In this document: positions 33,718 to 42,527 of the stretch, in pieces
Numbering within the stretch: the stretch's first letter is position 1
Layout: every line of letters begins with the position of its first letter
NCBI RefSeq assembly: GCF_036962685.1
Contig: NZ_JBALOP010000041.1
Coordinates: 1 to 64,000, forward strand
Direction of reading: 5' to 3'
From: Ferdinandcohnia sp036962685
Lineage (GTDB): Bacteria; Bacillota; Bacilli; Bacillales; Bacillaceae_L
DNA: 64,000 bases
The notes under the pieces: generated by a model
The model's input: only the letters and a program-made list of their open reading frames with translations
The model's database searches: none
What the model was told of the DNA's origin: nothing
Made by a program: the position numbers and the translations under genes

Positions 33718-35172
33718 ATGAATACACATTTACAAGTTAAAAATCCAAAGGAAATGGCATTTATCCTAATGCTAGGTACGTTTATTGGTTTATTTGGTGA
33801 AACAGCATTAAACATGGCATTAACGAATATTATGGGTGAATTTTCAATCAAAGCCCCTATTGCCCAATGGTTAACAACAGGATATTTATTAGTATTAGCC
33901 ATTTTAGTGCCGATTTCAGCACTATTAATGAAGTGGTTTAGCACAAGACAATTAGTTATTGGGGGACTTGTTCTTTCGCTGTTAGGAGCAATTTTAGCAG
34001 CAGTGTCTATAGATTTTATAATGTTATTAATCGGTCGTATCGTCCAAGCAATCGGCACAGGTATTCTAATACCGGTCATGACGAGTGTTCTATTAATTAT
34101 TTTCCCTGTTCATAAACGTGGAGTAGTCATGGGGATTATGGGTCTTGTTATTACATTAGGTCCAGCATTGGGACCAACACTTTCAGGGGTTATTATTAGT
34201 ACGTTGGGGTGGCCGTATATTTTCTGGATTAGCGCAATTTTATATGTTTTATTGACACTTTTTGCAGTAGCTAAAATTGAAAATGTTTCGGAAATCACGA
34301 AACCAAAAATTGATTTTTCATCAGTTGCTTTATCTACAATTGGTTTTGGCGGATTAATTTACGCGTTAGCAACGATGGCGGAAGCATCTATTTCATCTCC
34401 TAAGGTATGGGGACCTTTACTTGTAGGAGTTATGGCACTAGCGTTGTTTGGCATTCGCCAGATGAAAATGGATCAACCAATGGTTAATTTACGTGTATTT
34501 AAGTACCCTATGTTCACATTAGGAACTGCCATGATGTTTCTTGGTATTTTAATGATTTTAGCAACTGGAATCTTATTACCAATGTATTTGAAAGATGCTT
34601 TATTATTAAGTGCTGCGGCCGCTGGTTTAATCCTACTTCCTGGTAACGCCGTTAATGTAATTATGTCACCGATTGTTGGAACCCTATTTGATAAATTCGG
34701 AGCACGTGTTTTCGTCATTATTGGTTCTATTGTGATGGTGATTGCAAATTTCATGTTTGCATCCGTAATCTCATCAACAACTTCTGGTTGGCTAATCATC
34801 GTAGCATTTATGATTTTCTTCTTTGGGATAACGATGGTCATGATGCCATCACAAACAAATGCACTTAATCAATTGCCACGTGAATTATATGCAGATGGTT
34901 CAGCGGCTATGAATACATTAAACCAGGTAGCAGGTGCAGCCGGAACAGCCATAGCGATTACGATCTTTACAGCTGGTCAAGGTAATTATGTAATTGATGC
35001 TCCTCATGCTTCCCAACCGGAAATATTAGCAGCAGGTATAAAATATACTTTCTACTTTATTACTGGAATTTCGATTGTTACATTAATTTGTTCTATATTT
35101 GTAAAAAAGACAAACAATGAAAAGGAAAAATCTCCATTAGCAGTGAAAGCAACAGAACCTGTTCAAAACTAG
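33718..35172 (+). CDS. MFS transporter, DHA2 family (LmrB/EmrB-like drug efflux)
   Basis: The 484-residue protein has 14 predicted helices. Motif A-like and motif C-like segments are visible: QAIGTGILIPVMTSVLL and GLVITLGPALGPTLSGVII. The length fits LmrB (lincomycin/puromycin efflux in B. subtilis). ATG 33718 has AAAGGAGA six bases upstream, so the 30-codon extension upstream is rejected. Substrates are inferred from similarity only. Confidence 0.88.
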   Translation: MNTHLQVKNPKEMAFILMLGTFIGLFGETALNMALTNIMGEFSIKAPIAQWLTTGYLLVLAILVPISALLMKWFSTRQLVIGGLVLSLLGAILAAVSIDFIMLLIGRIVQAIGTGILIPVMTSVLLIIFPVHKRGVVMGIMGLVITLGPALGPTLSGVIISTLGWPYIFWISAILYVLLTLFAVAKIENVSEITKPKIDFSSVALSTIGFGGLIYALATMAEASISSPKVWGPLLVGVMALALFGIRQMKMDQPMVNLRVFKYPMFTLGTAMMFLGILMILATGILLPMYLKDALLLSAAAAGLILLPGNAVNVIMSPIVGTLFDKFGARVFVIIGSIVMVIANFMFASVISSTTSGWLIIVAFMIFFFGITMVMMPSQTNALNQLPRELYADGSAAMNTLNQVAGAAGTAIAITIFTAGQGNYVIDAPHASQPEILAAGIKYTFYFITGISIVTLICSIFVKKTNNEKEKSPLAVKATEPVQN

Positions 35173-35219
35173 GGAATCAAGCTTAACTAGCATCCCTGGA
35201 CTTTCTTTTATATTAATCG

Positions 35220-35265
35220 AGAAACCATTCGGAGAGACGTATCTTTACGAATGGTTTCTTTTTTT
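35220..35265 (+). terminator. Intrinsic terminator after efflux gene
   Basis: GAAACCATTC pairs with GAATGGTTTC and is followed by seven T. Confidence 0.85.
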
Positions 35266-35716
35266 ATGATATAAGGATTTTCTCCGTTATATTATTGATA
35301 ATATCCCCTCTGCTAAGAACACCAATAACCCGACCTGCCCCGTTAACGACGGGAAGTTTTTTGAAACGATGCTGGGATAATAAACGCATTGTACCCTCGA
35401 AATCATCATCAGGTGATACGGAGAGGATATTTCGTTTGGTCATAATTTCTTTTACCGGTGTATCCAATTTTTCCTTCATGACATCTTCGAATTCCCCAAC
35501 TTCTATTAAATAAACAATTCCAGCAATTCCTATAGGCCTTGGAGTAAGGTACCGTAATACATCCCCATCTGAGACCATACCGACTAAATTTCCTTTATCA
35601 TCAACAACTGGCACACCGCCAATTCGGTTTGTTTTAAGAACAAGTACTAACTCTTTGATAGTATTCGAAGGCTTTACAGTAAAAACTTTTGTTATCATGA
35701 ATTCTCTAACTTTCAT
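35264..35716 (-). CDS. CBS domain pair protein
   Basis: The 150-residue protein consists of two CBS domains (about 1-60 and 80-148): MITKVFTVKPSNTIKELV and KLDTPVKEIMTKRNILSVSP begin each, and GVPVVDDKGNLVGMVSDGD and LPVVNGAGRVIGVLSRGD end them. Such Bateman modules bind adenine nucleotides. The start was moved to ATG 35716, with AAAGGAGA nine bases upstream. Partner unknown. Confidence 0.88.
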   Translation of the reverse strand: MKVREFMITKVFTVKPSNTIKELVLVLKTNRIGGVPVVDDKGNLVGMVSDGDVLRYLTPRPIGIAGIVYLIEVGEFEDVMKEKLDTPVKEIMTKRNILSVSPDDDFEGTMRLLSQHRFKKLPVVNGAGRVIGVLSRGDIINNITEKILIS

Positions 35717-35933
35717 TGCCAATATCTCCTTTTGGTTTGTAATCGCATACATAGTAATATATTAATATTCTAACAAAAATAACGTTTCACTTGTCATTTA
35801 GAAATTTGACAATTTTGTGGTATAAGAATGTCGTAGAAAGGTTTTGGATACAATTATAGATTGATTTGTTTCTTAAGCCTTGCTACCATATTAATGAGCA
35901 TAGTCTTAAACTGAAACAAAGGAGTCCTTTTCC

Positions 35934-35963
35934 ATGATTATTCAATTCATTCGTTATAGATAG
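35934..35963 (+). CDS. Leader peptide MIIQFIRYR of the rlmA attenuator
   Basis: A nine-codon frame with a near-perfect AAAGGAGT site eight bases upstream ends seven codons' distance from the 5' arm of a terminator. This is the architecture of ribosome-stalling leaders of erm, vmlR and vga-type resistance genes. Ribosome arrest near its end would mask the 5' terminator arm (35968-35977). Confidence 0.7.
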   Translation: MIIQFIRYR

Positions 35964-35967
35964 AAAC

Positions 35968-36040
35968 AGGTATAGACGATTCCAAGGCCCTACTTATTTT
36001 TTTGAAACGTTGGTAAGGGTTTATTTGTCTATGCCTTTTT
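35968..36040 (+). terminator. Transcription attenuator hairpin upstream of rlmA-like gene
   Basis: AGGTATAGAC (35968-35977) pairs with GTCTATGCCT (36027-36036; one G-U), followed by TTTTT. CCAA/TTGG extends the inner helix. It lies between the leader peptide and the methyltransferase start. Upstream, GTTTCTTAAG and CTTAAACTGAAAC form a further helix before the leader ribosome site. Confidence 0.7.
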
Positions 36041-36073
36041 CATTTCTAAAAACGAATGAATGAGGTGGCTATT

Positions 36074-36923
36074 TTGTTACAAAGGAATAAAAGAATACAA
36101 AGTGCAAATTATGTGAGTAAATTTGAATCGATGTTTGCTTGTCCTATTTGTCATTCATCAATGAAGGTTGTGGATGCCAAGAGCTTGGTTTGCATCAATC
36201 GTCATACATTTGACTTTACGAAACAGGGCTATAACAATTTTATGGCTCGTCCGGTAAACACGAGGTACGGTCAAGAACTATTTGAGGCACGAAGAAATCT
36301 TATAAACGAATGTGGTTTTTTCCAGCCGCTTATTCGTGAAATTTCAAATATTATCAATAAACATTCAGGAACCAAATTATCTATTCTTGACACAGGATGT
36401 GGTGAAGGTTCACACCTGTCAGCTATTTGTGAAGGTTTAAATAAAGATGTAGTTGGTGTGGGAATTGATATTTCTAAGGTAGGAATACGTGCGGCATCTG
36501 AGAATTACCCAAATAAAATTTGGGCGGTGGCAGATCTTGCAAACACCCCGTTTCAGGATGAACAGTTCGATTTCATACTCAATATCTTCTCTCCGTCGAA
36601 CTATACTGAATTTAATAGACTGCTAAAAATAAATGGTGCAGTTATTAAAATTGTTCCTCAAAGTGGCTACTTGAAGGAGCTACGGGAACAGCTTTTTGAA
36701 AATCATTTATATTCTAATGAGGACACAAAAAATAGATTTCATGAGAATTTTCGATTTGTCGACAGTTCAAGGATAACCTACACCCGAACGCTTGATAAAA
36801 TTGCCCTTGAATGGTTGGTTCAAATGACCCCGATGACTTGGTCAAAAAAAGATAAAGTAGCACAAATTTTAAATAAGGAATCTGTGCAAATAACGGTTGA
36901 TTTAGATATATTGATTGGTAAAA
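36074..36923 (+). CDS. RlmA-type 23S rRNA (guanine-N1) methyltransferase, 3' end in assembly gap
   Basis: The N-terminal zinc site is CPIC...CINRH (Cys23, Cys26, Cys40, His44 from the TTG start). NFMARPVNTRYGQELFEARR and the SAM loop ILDTGCGEGSH follow. RlmA enzymes methylate G745 or G748 in helix 35 near the peptide tunnel; the G748 type (TlrB/RlmAII) affects macrolide and telithromycin binding. TTG 36074 follows GAGGTGG; ATG 36056 lacks a site. The frame enters the N gap after DLDILIGK, close to the family's usual C-terminus, so only a few codons are missing. Confidence 0.88.
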
Positions 36924-36950
36924 NNNNNNNNNNNNNNNNNNNNNNNNNNN
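36924..36950. other. Assembly gap (27 N)
   Basis: Unknown bases interrupt the end of the RlmA-like gene. Reading through the Ns gives an artificial C-terminus. A hairpin directly follows, which may explain the broken assembly. Confidence 0.99.
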
Positions 36951-36982
36951 TCCCCCTACTTCAACAAGTGGGGGATTAGTTT
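36951..36982 (+). terminator. Probable terminator after the rlmA-like gene
   Basis: TCCCCC-T-ACTT and AAGTGGGGGA form a stem with one bulged T, followed by TTAGTTT. Confidence 0.6.
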
Positions 36983-37022
36983 AAGTTAATAAGAAAAGAA
37001 AAAATCGATTCCAAGTGTTATT

Positions 37023-37856
37023 TTATTTCAACACCAAATCATCCATGTTTAGTTCAAACTCTGCATGGTCTCCGAGCGCATGTGGGACTTGTATGCTAAA
37101 GACAACAGTATTATTTAGATAGTAAGAAAAAATTCCATATGGATTTACTTCGGGATTTGAGTGATCTGCTTTTTGAAAAGCCCCGATTAGATCTTGGTTG
37201 TTAATTGTGTTTAAGTATTCAATAATCGCAGCCTGTTTTTCCTTATTTAGCTCAGGTGGATTCTCCCAATCAATATATTTTGCAACTTTTAATGTTTCAA
37301 TAAAGTGCTCATCTAAAACAAAAAGATCGGATAATCTGATTTTCTCCCCTGTTTTCCAATCGATATTGGTTGTGAAAAGAAGCCGGGTCGGATACATCCC
37401 TCCATTATAATTACCAGTATATTGTATACTAAATGTATCAGAATCTGGCAGGATGACCTCGTAATCCATCTTGAGTGGAGCATCGCCATCCTGATATTGG
37501 TTTAGAAAAAGAATGACTTCATCTTTAATGAGATGATTGATTTGTTGCTCAAGTTCTGTATTTTGCATTTTTATAAGTTGAGGATAGTGTATCGTTAGCT
37601 TCCCGTTCTCATATGTTGCTGTGTCCAATTCAAAAGGCTCTGTATTTTTTTCATCATCGGTATGTTGCGATGGTACATTTTCGACCTCATCAATTTCAGC
37701 TTGTTTTGACGGTGTATCTTCGACCTTCTCTACTTCAGTTTGTTGTGGTAGTTTATTTTCGTTCTCCTTGACTTGTTTTGATGTAGTTTGTTCGTTTCCG
37801 CAGCCTGCTAATATAAAGGCGAAAGCAAAAACAATCATTATAAGTATTCCCTTCAT
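37023..37856 (-). CDS. Lipoprotein with DUF3298-type domain
   Basis: The 277-residue protein has a lipoprotein signal (LAGCGN, Cys19). A disordered Glu/Gln/Lys-rich linker (about 20-75) contains imperfect repeats (VEKVEDTPSKQ, IDEVENVPSQH). A C-terminal domain shows FTTNIDWKTGEKIRLSDLF and NGGMYPTR, as in DUF4163/DUF3298 modules of RsiV and PdaC-type wall proteins. It is anchored on the outer membrane face; no enzymatic domain is seen. Confidence 0.75.
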   Translation of the reverse strand: MKGILIMIVFAFAFILAGCGNEQTTSKQVKENENKLPQQTEVEKVEDTPSKQAEIDEVENVPSQHTDDEKNTEPFELDTATYENGKLTIHYPQLIKMQNTELEQQINHLIKDEVILFLNQYQDGDAPLKMDYEVILPDSDTFSIQYTGNYNGGMYPTRLLFTTNIDWKTGEKIRLSDLFVLDEHFIETLKVAKYIDWENPPELNKEKQAAIIEYLNTINNQDLIGAFQKADHSNPEVNPYGIFSYYLNNTVVFSIQVPHALGDHAEFELNMDDLVLK

Positions 37857-38045
37857 TTATGTCTCTCCTTCTAAAATTATCCAAAAACTGCAGCGTTACT
37901 TTCTATAATATTACAAACATGAATGGAAATGAATATCAGTTGACCAATTAAAGCTTGGTTGATATCATTTAATTATCGTTTAGTAAACTTTGTTTCTTAT
38001 TAGAAAACTTTTTTACATCTTACGATTACTATAGAAGGTGAAAAC

Positions 38046-39143
38046 ATGAATCTACAGACAGATGTTTGCATTGTTGGTGGAGGCCCAGCGGGTGCTCTAC
38101 TTGGTTATTTATTAGCAAAAAAAGGGATATCTACCATCGTTGTGGAGCGCACTTCAGGAAACGAACGTGAATTTAGAGGTGAGCACATCAACGCCGAAAC
38201 CGAAGCCATTTTAAAAGAACATCATCTTTTTGATAAAATAGAAGAACTTGGATTGTTAAAAATGAAAAAGGTTGAATATTTATATGGCAGCAACATTGTA
38301 AAATCAATCACTCCAACAATGGATGATCACGTAGGAATCCATATTCCTCAGCCACATATTTTAACAGCCATCTCAAATGAAGCAGCGCAGTTTCCAAATT
38401 ATCAACTGCTTTTAAACACAAGTGTCACTGAATTAATTCAGGATGAAAAAGAAAACTATACAGGTGTAAAAGCTAAACAAAATGGACATGAAATCAATAT
38501 CTCAAGCCGGGTCGTAGTGGGCACAGATGGCCGCTATTCGACGGTTCGAAAACTTGCGGACATTGCCGCTTCTGAGGAAACTCATGGTTATGATGTGCTT
38601 TGGGCAAAAATACCAGCACCAACTGGTTGGGAACCATCCACCAAAATGGTACTTGTCGATGGTCATCAACTCGCCTTGTTCACACAAACAGGCGGAATGA
38701 TCCAAATTGGCTGGAATATTGAAGAAGGTACCTTTGCCGCTTTACGGAAGCAACCGCTGGAACCATTTTTGGAACCACTTTTAACAAGTTTTCCAGAATT
38801 AGAACCAATTGTTCGTGAACACATTCAATCCTGGAAAAATTTCGTTTGCTTAAAAGTATTCAGCTCAAGAGCAGAAACATGGGTGAAAGATGGTCTTGTT
38901 ATCCTTGGAGATGCCGCTCATACGATGACGCCAACGGCTGCAATCGGGGTAAACTGTGCGATAAAGGATGCTCATGTTTTGGCACCTATACTTGAGCAAG
39001 CCCTAATCGATGGAGAGTTAAGCGAAACAAGATTAAAAGAATTCGAGACAGCAAGACGAGCAGAAATTGAACAACAACAAAAAATGCAATTCGAAAAAGA
39101 AGAATCATTTAAAGACAACTTTTTAGAAGTGGTCGGTTATTAA
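38046..39143 (+). CDS. FAD-dependent monooxygenase (PHBH fold)
   Basis: The 365-residue flavoprotein has the dinucleotide motif CIVGGGPAGALLGYLLA (about 7-23), DGRYSTVR with the DG motif, and the second FAD motif LVILGDAAHTMTPTAAIG. These define aromatic-ring hydroxylase type monooxygenases. The substrate may be an aromatic or polyketide-like compound or a drug; not determinable. AGAAGGTG precedes ATG. Monocistronic. Confidence 0.87.
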   Translation: MNLQTDVCIVGGGPAGALLGYLLAKKGISTIVVERTSGNEREFRGEHINAETEAILKEHHLFDKIEELGLLKMKKVEYLYGSNIVKSITPTMDDHVGIHIPQPHILTAISNEAAQFPNYQLLLNTSVTELIQDEKENYTGVKAKQNGHEINISSRVVVGTDGRYSTVRKLADIAASEETHGYDVLWAKIPAPTGWEPSTKMVLVDGHQLALFTQTGGMIQIGWNIEEGTFAALRKQPLEPFLEPLLTSFPELEPIVREHIQSWKNFVCLKVFSSRAETWVKDGLVILGDAAHTMTPTAAIGVNCAIKDAHVLAPILEQALIDGELSETRLKEFETARRAEIEQQQKMQFEKEESFKDNFLEVVGY

Positions 39144-39211
39144 AAGTATGCAGATTAGAGCTGCATGCTTTTTTGTTGTTTAGGAAACTAAAAAAATTAA
39201 TCTGTGAAGAA

Positions 39212-39345
39212 AGGTGCACGCAAATGGATAAAGTTAGGAAATGGCGAACCTGAAAAGTCAGGAAAGAGGTATGTGGATGGATAAAATTAGGAAATGGTTT
39301 ACCTGAAAAGTTAACATTTAGGTACGCAAATGGATTAAATAAAGT
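39212..39345. repeat. Tandem repeat, period 53 bp, 2.5 copies
   Basis: ATGGATAAA-TTAGGAAATGG followed by ACCTGAAAAGT recurs with anchor ATGG at 39224, 39277 and 39330, exactly 53 bases apart; the third copy decays after ATGGATTAAA. There is no gene in this 283-base interval. Confidence 0.75.
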
Positions 39346-39426
39346 CCAATTTCCAATAAAAGAAAGGATTTTCCCTATTTTTACCGAATAAAAAACTATA
39401 GGAAACATGATAATAGGGGGAACACA

Positions 39427-39990
39427 ATGAATCTAGTCAAAATAAAGGGAGAAAAAGTAACCTTACGTCAAGTAGAAAAAGAAGATTTACCTACGCTTTG
39501 GGAGATGCGTTATGGTGACCCAAATCCAGAATGGAAAAAATGGGATGCGCCCTATTTCACCCATTAGTACATTGATAAAGAAACATATTTAAAAAAGGCT
39601 GAGCATCAACTCGTAATGCAACACCACCCCTTAGACCAAATGATTATTGAAGCGGATGGTCAAATCATTGGTACGGTCATTTTTTACTGGGAAAGTGAAG
39701 CAACAAGATGGCTTGAAATGGGGATTGTCATCTATCTTCCTGAATATTGGGGCGATGGCTATGGAACGGAAACAATTAAGCTGTGGATTGACTATTTATT
39801 TGAAACAATCCCATATATCGAACGAGTCGGATACACGACATGGTCTGGAAATCATCGCATGATCAAGGTTGGCCAAAAGCTTGGAATGACACTTGAAGCA
39901 CGTATGAGAAAATGCCGTTATTATAATGGCGTCTACTACGACTCGATTCGAATGGGATTACTACGGGAAGAATGGGAAAAAATGAAATAA
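39427..39990 (+). pseudogene. GNAT acetyltransferase (RimJ/RimL-like) with internal TAG
   Basis: A full-length frame from ATG 39427 (GGGGGAA site upstream) encodes IKGEKVTLRQVEKEDLPTLW, then stops at TAG (39565-39567) at codon 47 within APYFTH-stop-YIDKETYLKKA. The frame resumes unbroken for 141 codons, including EYWGDGYGTETIKLWIDYLF and the C-terminal acetyl-CoA region. Relatives have Glu near this place, so a single GAG to TAG change is likely. The rest shows no decay, so inactivation is recent or a sequencing error. Confidence 0.8.
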
Positions 39991-40000
39991 TATGTTAGAC

Positions 40001-40030
40001 CTGCATTTCAGGACGAAATGCAGTTTTTTT
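40001..40030 (+). terminator. Intrinsic terminator
   Basis: CTGCATTTC pairs with GAAATGCAG and is followed by seven T. Confidence 0.88.
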
Positions 40031-40068
40031 AATCTTTTTCTCAAACAAGAATTAATTTCCAATTGATA

Positions 40069-40121
40069 TTGACACCGTTCACACCACATTATAATATTAT
40101 ATATGAACATATGCTCATATA
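40069..40121 (+). promoter_or_regulatory. Promoter and ArsR/SmtB-type operator of czc operon
   Basis: TTGACA (40069-40074) lies 17 bases from TAATAT (or 15 from TATAAT). An inverted repeat TATATGA-N8-TCATATA (40100-40121), with CATATG at its centre, overlaps the transcription start region. It has the AT-rich 7-8-7 shape of CzrA/SmtB operators. The CzrA-like repressor encoded downstream probably binds here. Confidence 0.65.
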
Positions 40122-40145
40122 GTTTATAGATAAGTGGGGATCGTT

Positions 40146-41192
40146 ATGTATGATGTCGTTATAATTGGTGCAGGTCAAGCGGGTTTGGCTATGGGCTTCC
40201 ATTTAAAAAAGACAAATCATTCTTTTCTCCTTTTAGAAAAGGCGAAGGAAATTGGTGAAGTGTGGCGAAATCGCTATGATTCATTGACTTTATTTACACC
40301 AAGGGCATACAGCGAGCTTCCGGGTCTACAAATGAATGGTGCTAGGCATGGTTACCCAACTAAGGACGAGGTTGCCGATTATTTGGCTAAATACGCATCC
40401 CACCATTCACTTCCGATTAAACTGAATACAACGGTAACTGTTGTTACAAAAACAGAAAAAGGATTCAAAATTGAAACGGCAAATGAAACACTTCATTCAA
40501 AAAATGTGGTAATCGCAACAGGTCCGTTTCAGGAACCTTTCATTCCAAGCTTTGCAGAAAACTTAACCCATCATGTATTTCAAATCCATTCGTCTCAATA
40601 CATAAATCCATCCAAACTCAATGATGGACCTATATTAGTAGTAGGTGGAGCAAACTCTGGTGCACAAATTGCAGTTGAGCTAGCAAAGGAGCGAGATGTG
40701 ACCCTTTCAGCTAGTCAGAAATTTACCTTTATCCCGCAAAACCTAGGTGGAAAGAGCATTTTTTGGTGGTTTGATAAATTGGGTATACTCAGAGCAAATG
40801 CAGCATCGAAAATAGGTTCTATTATTAAAAATCGTCCAGATCCCATTTTTGGATTTGAATTAAAAAAGGCTATACAATCAGGAAAAATCACTTTAAAACC
40901 AAGAACCACGAATATAAAAGAAGATACGTTCTTTTTTCAAGATAAAAGCAATCTGAGGGTACCTAATGTAGTCTGGGCAACAGGTTTTAAATCACATTAT
41001 AATTGGCTGCAAGTCACAAACGTACTAGATCAAAATGGTCTGCCCATTCAAAATAGAGGAATCACAAATGTAAAGGGTCTTTATTTTTTAGGCCTCCCTT
41101 GGCAATATCGCAGGGGCTCTGCCCTACTTCAGGGTGTTGCAGAAGATGCAAAATACATCGTTCAGCATATCCAAGATGCCAAGCAAAATTAA
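40146..41192 (+). CDS. czcO: CzcO-like NAD(P)/FAD-dependent oxidoreductase
   Basis: The 348-residue flavoprotein has two Rossmann motifs: VVIIGAGQAGLAMGFHL for FAD and VVGGANSGAQIAVELAK for NAD(P)H. It also has FTPRAYSELPG and ATGFKSHYNWL, typical of the flavin monooxygenase-like group. In B. subtilis czcD and czcO (formerly trkA) share an operon; here czcO comes first and the repressor gene sits between. Its role in metal resistance is not established. Confidence 0.8.
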   Translation: MYDVVIIGAGQAGLAMGFHLKKTNHSFLLLEKAKEIGEVWRNRYDSLTLFTPRAYSELPGLQMNGARHGYPTKDEVADYLAKYASHHSLPIKLNTTVTVVTKTEKGFKIETANETLHSKNVVIATGPFQEPFIPSFAENLTHHVFQIHSSQYINPSKLNDGPILVVGGANSGAQIAVELAKERDVTLSASQKFTFIPQNLGGKSIFWWFDKLGILRANAASKIGSIIKNRPDPIFGFELKKAIQSGKITLKPRTTNIKEDTFFFQDKSNLRVPNVVWATGFKSHYNWLQVTNVLDQNGLPIQNRGITNVKGLYFLGLPWQYRRGSALLQGVAEDAKYIVQHIQDAKQN

Positions 41193-41209
41193 GAAAGAAG
41201 GTTAAAAAA

Positions 41210-41518
41210 TTGGAACAAAAGGATCATTCATTTTTATCTCAAGCGACTATTGACGAAGCGTCACGGATTTTTAAGGCACTTGCTGATCCGACGCGAATCA
41301 AAATACTTTTTTTATTGTCTCAAGAGGAATGCTCGGTCAACCATATCGCAGAGGTCCTCGAAATGTCACAATCGGCTGTATCCCATCAACTCAGCCTGCT
41401 GAGAAATTTACGGTTAGTGACATACCGCCGCGAAGGAAACACTTTCCTTTATACATATGATGATGAACATGTCATAACCTTGCTACACCAAGTCATCCAT
41501 CATATTGAACACGAATAG
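41210..41518 (+). CDS. czrA: CzrA-like ArsR/SmtB metal-sensing repressor
   Basis: The 102-residue winged-helix protein starts at TTG (GAAGG eight bases upstream). DNA recognition is by MSQSAVSHQLSLLRNLRLV. The alpha-5 metal site is intact: Asp85, His87, His98 and His101 match the D-x-H...H-x-x-H ligands of zinc/cobalt sensor CzrA. The alpha-3 cysteine site of arsenic sensors is absent. Zinc binding should release the operator and induce the czc operon. Confidence 0.9.
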   Translation: MEQKDHSFLSQATIDEASRIFKALADPTRIKILFLLSQEECSVNHIAEVLEMSQSAVSHQLSLLRNLRLVTYRREGNTFLYTYDDEHVITLLHQVIHHIEHE

Positions 41519-41527
41519 GAGGGGAAA

Positions 41528-42478
41528 ATGATGGGACACCATCACCACCATCATCATCACGGACACGACCACCATGGTCATCATCACCACCATCATTTCG
41601 ATGAAGTGAGAGAAGGAAATAAAAAAGGTTTACTCATTGCTTTAGTTATTACCACTGGAATTATGCTGCTTGAATTTTTCGGCGGTCTTTTCACAAATAG
41701 CTTAGCCCTACTATCTGACTCAGGGCATATGCTAAGTGACGCAAGCTCGTTATTTTTAAGTTTAGTTGCGTTTTGGTTTGCAACAAGACCTGCGTCACCG
41801 AAGAAAACGTACGGATTTTACCGTTTTGAAATTTTGGCTGCCCTTTTTAATGCAGTTACGTTGTTCATCATTGCTGGCTTTATCGTGTATGAGGCATTCC
41901 AACGCTTTTTCGAGCCTCCAACAGTAGCGAGCGGAACAATGATGCTCATTGCTGGAATTGGCCTTTTGGCAAATCTGGCTAGTGCCTGGTCACTAATTAG
42001 CAAAGGCGATGTGAAAAATAACGTCAACCTTCGTAGTGCATATTTACATGTTTTAGGTGATGCCCTAGGTTCAGTCGGGGCGATTATCGCAGGCCTCTTG
42101 ATGCTACTTTTTGAATGGTATATTGCGGACCCAATCATTTCGGTTGTGGTAGCCATACTTATTTTAAAAAGTGCTTGGGGCGTTTTGACACATTCGATTC
42201 ATATCCTCATGGAGGGCACACCGATTACAATTAATCAGAAGGAAGTCAAAGCAACGTTGGAGGAAATTGACGGAGTAATTGATGTTCATGACCTCCACAT
42301 TTGGACGATTACTTCTGGAATGGATTCACTCACTTGTCATATTTTAATCAAGGATGACCATGACAGTCAGGAAATTTTACAGCAAGCCATTGATAAAATA
42401 CGCGACAAATTCAAAATCGAACATACGACGATTCAGATTGAAAAATCAGCGATTGAGCATGGGGAAATGAAGGTTTAA
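41528..42478 (+). CDS. czcD: CzcD-like cation diffusion facilitator
   Basis: The 316-residue transporter has six membrane helices and the CDF motifs SLALLSDSGHMLSDASSLF and HVLGDALGSVGAI; each HxxxD pair forms half of the zinc site. The N-terminus (residues 3-24) is nearly all His with a few Gly and Asp, a likely zinc sponge. A cytoplasmic C-terminal domain follows. It exports Zn, Co or Cd by proton or K antiport. AGGAGGGG lies before ATG, 9 bases after czrA. Confidence 0.93.
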   Translation: MMGHHHHHHHHGHDHHGHHHHHHFDEVREGNKKGLLIALVITTGIMLLEFFGGLFTNSLALLSDSGHMLSDASSLFLSLVAFWFATRPASPKKTYGFYRFEILAALFNAVTLFIIAGFIVYEAFQRFFEPPTVASGTMMLIAGIGLLANLASAWSLISKGDVKNNVNLRSAYLHVLGDALGSVGAIIAGLLMLLFEWYIADPIISVVVAILILKSAWGVLTHSIHILMEGTPITINQKEVKATLEEIDGVIDVHDLHIWTITSGMDSLTCHILIKDDHDSQEILQQAIDKIRDKFKIEHTTIQIEKSAIEHGEMKV

Positions 42479-42484
42479 CATTAC

Positions 42485-42510
42485 GGGGGCTAGCTCTCAA
42501 GGCCCCCTTT
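42485..42510 (+). terminator. Probable terminator after czcD
   Basis: GGGGGC pairs with GCCCCC, then TTTCT. The T run is short. Confidence 0.55.
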
Positions 42511-42527
42511 CTACATAGGAGGAATTT

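Noticed and set aside
36951..36979. C-terminal extension of the RlmA-like protein after the Ns
   Set aside because: It arises by reading through unknown bases into a terminator hairpin.
39212..39345. CRISPR array
   Set aside because: The units are direct 53-bp tandem repeats with no conserved repeat separated by unique spacers, and no cas genes are nearby.
41531..41600. Artificial His tag in the CDF transporter
   Set aside because: The His run is mixed with Gly and Asp and extends over 20 residues, as in natural zinc-rich N-termini of CDF proteins.
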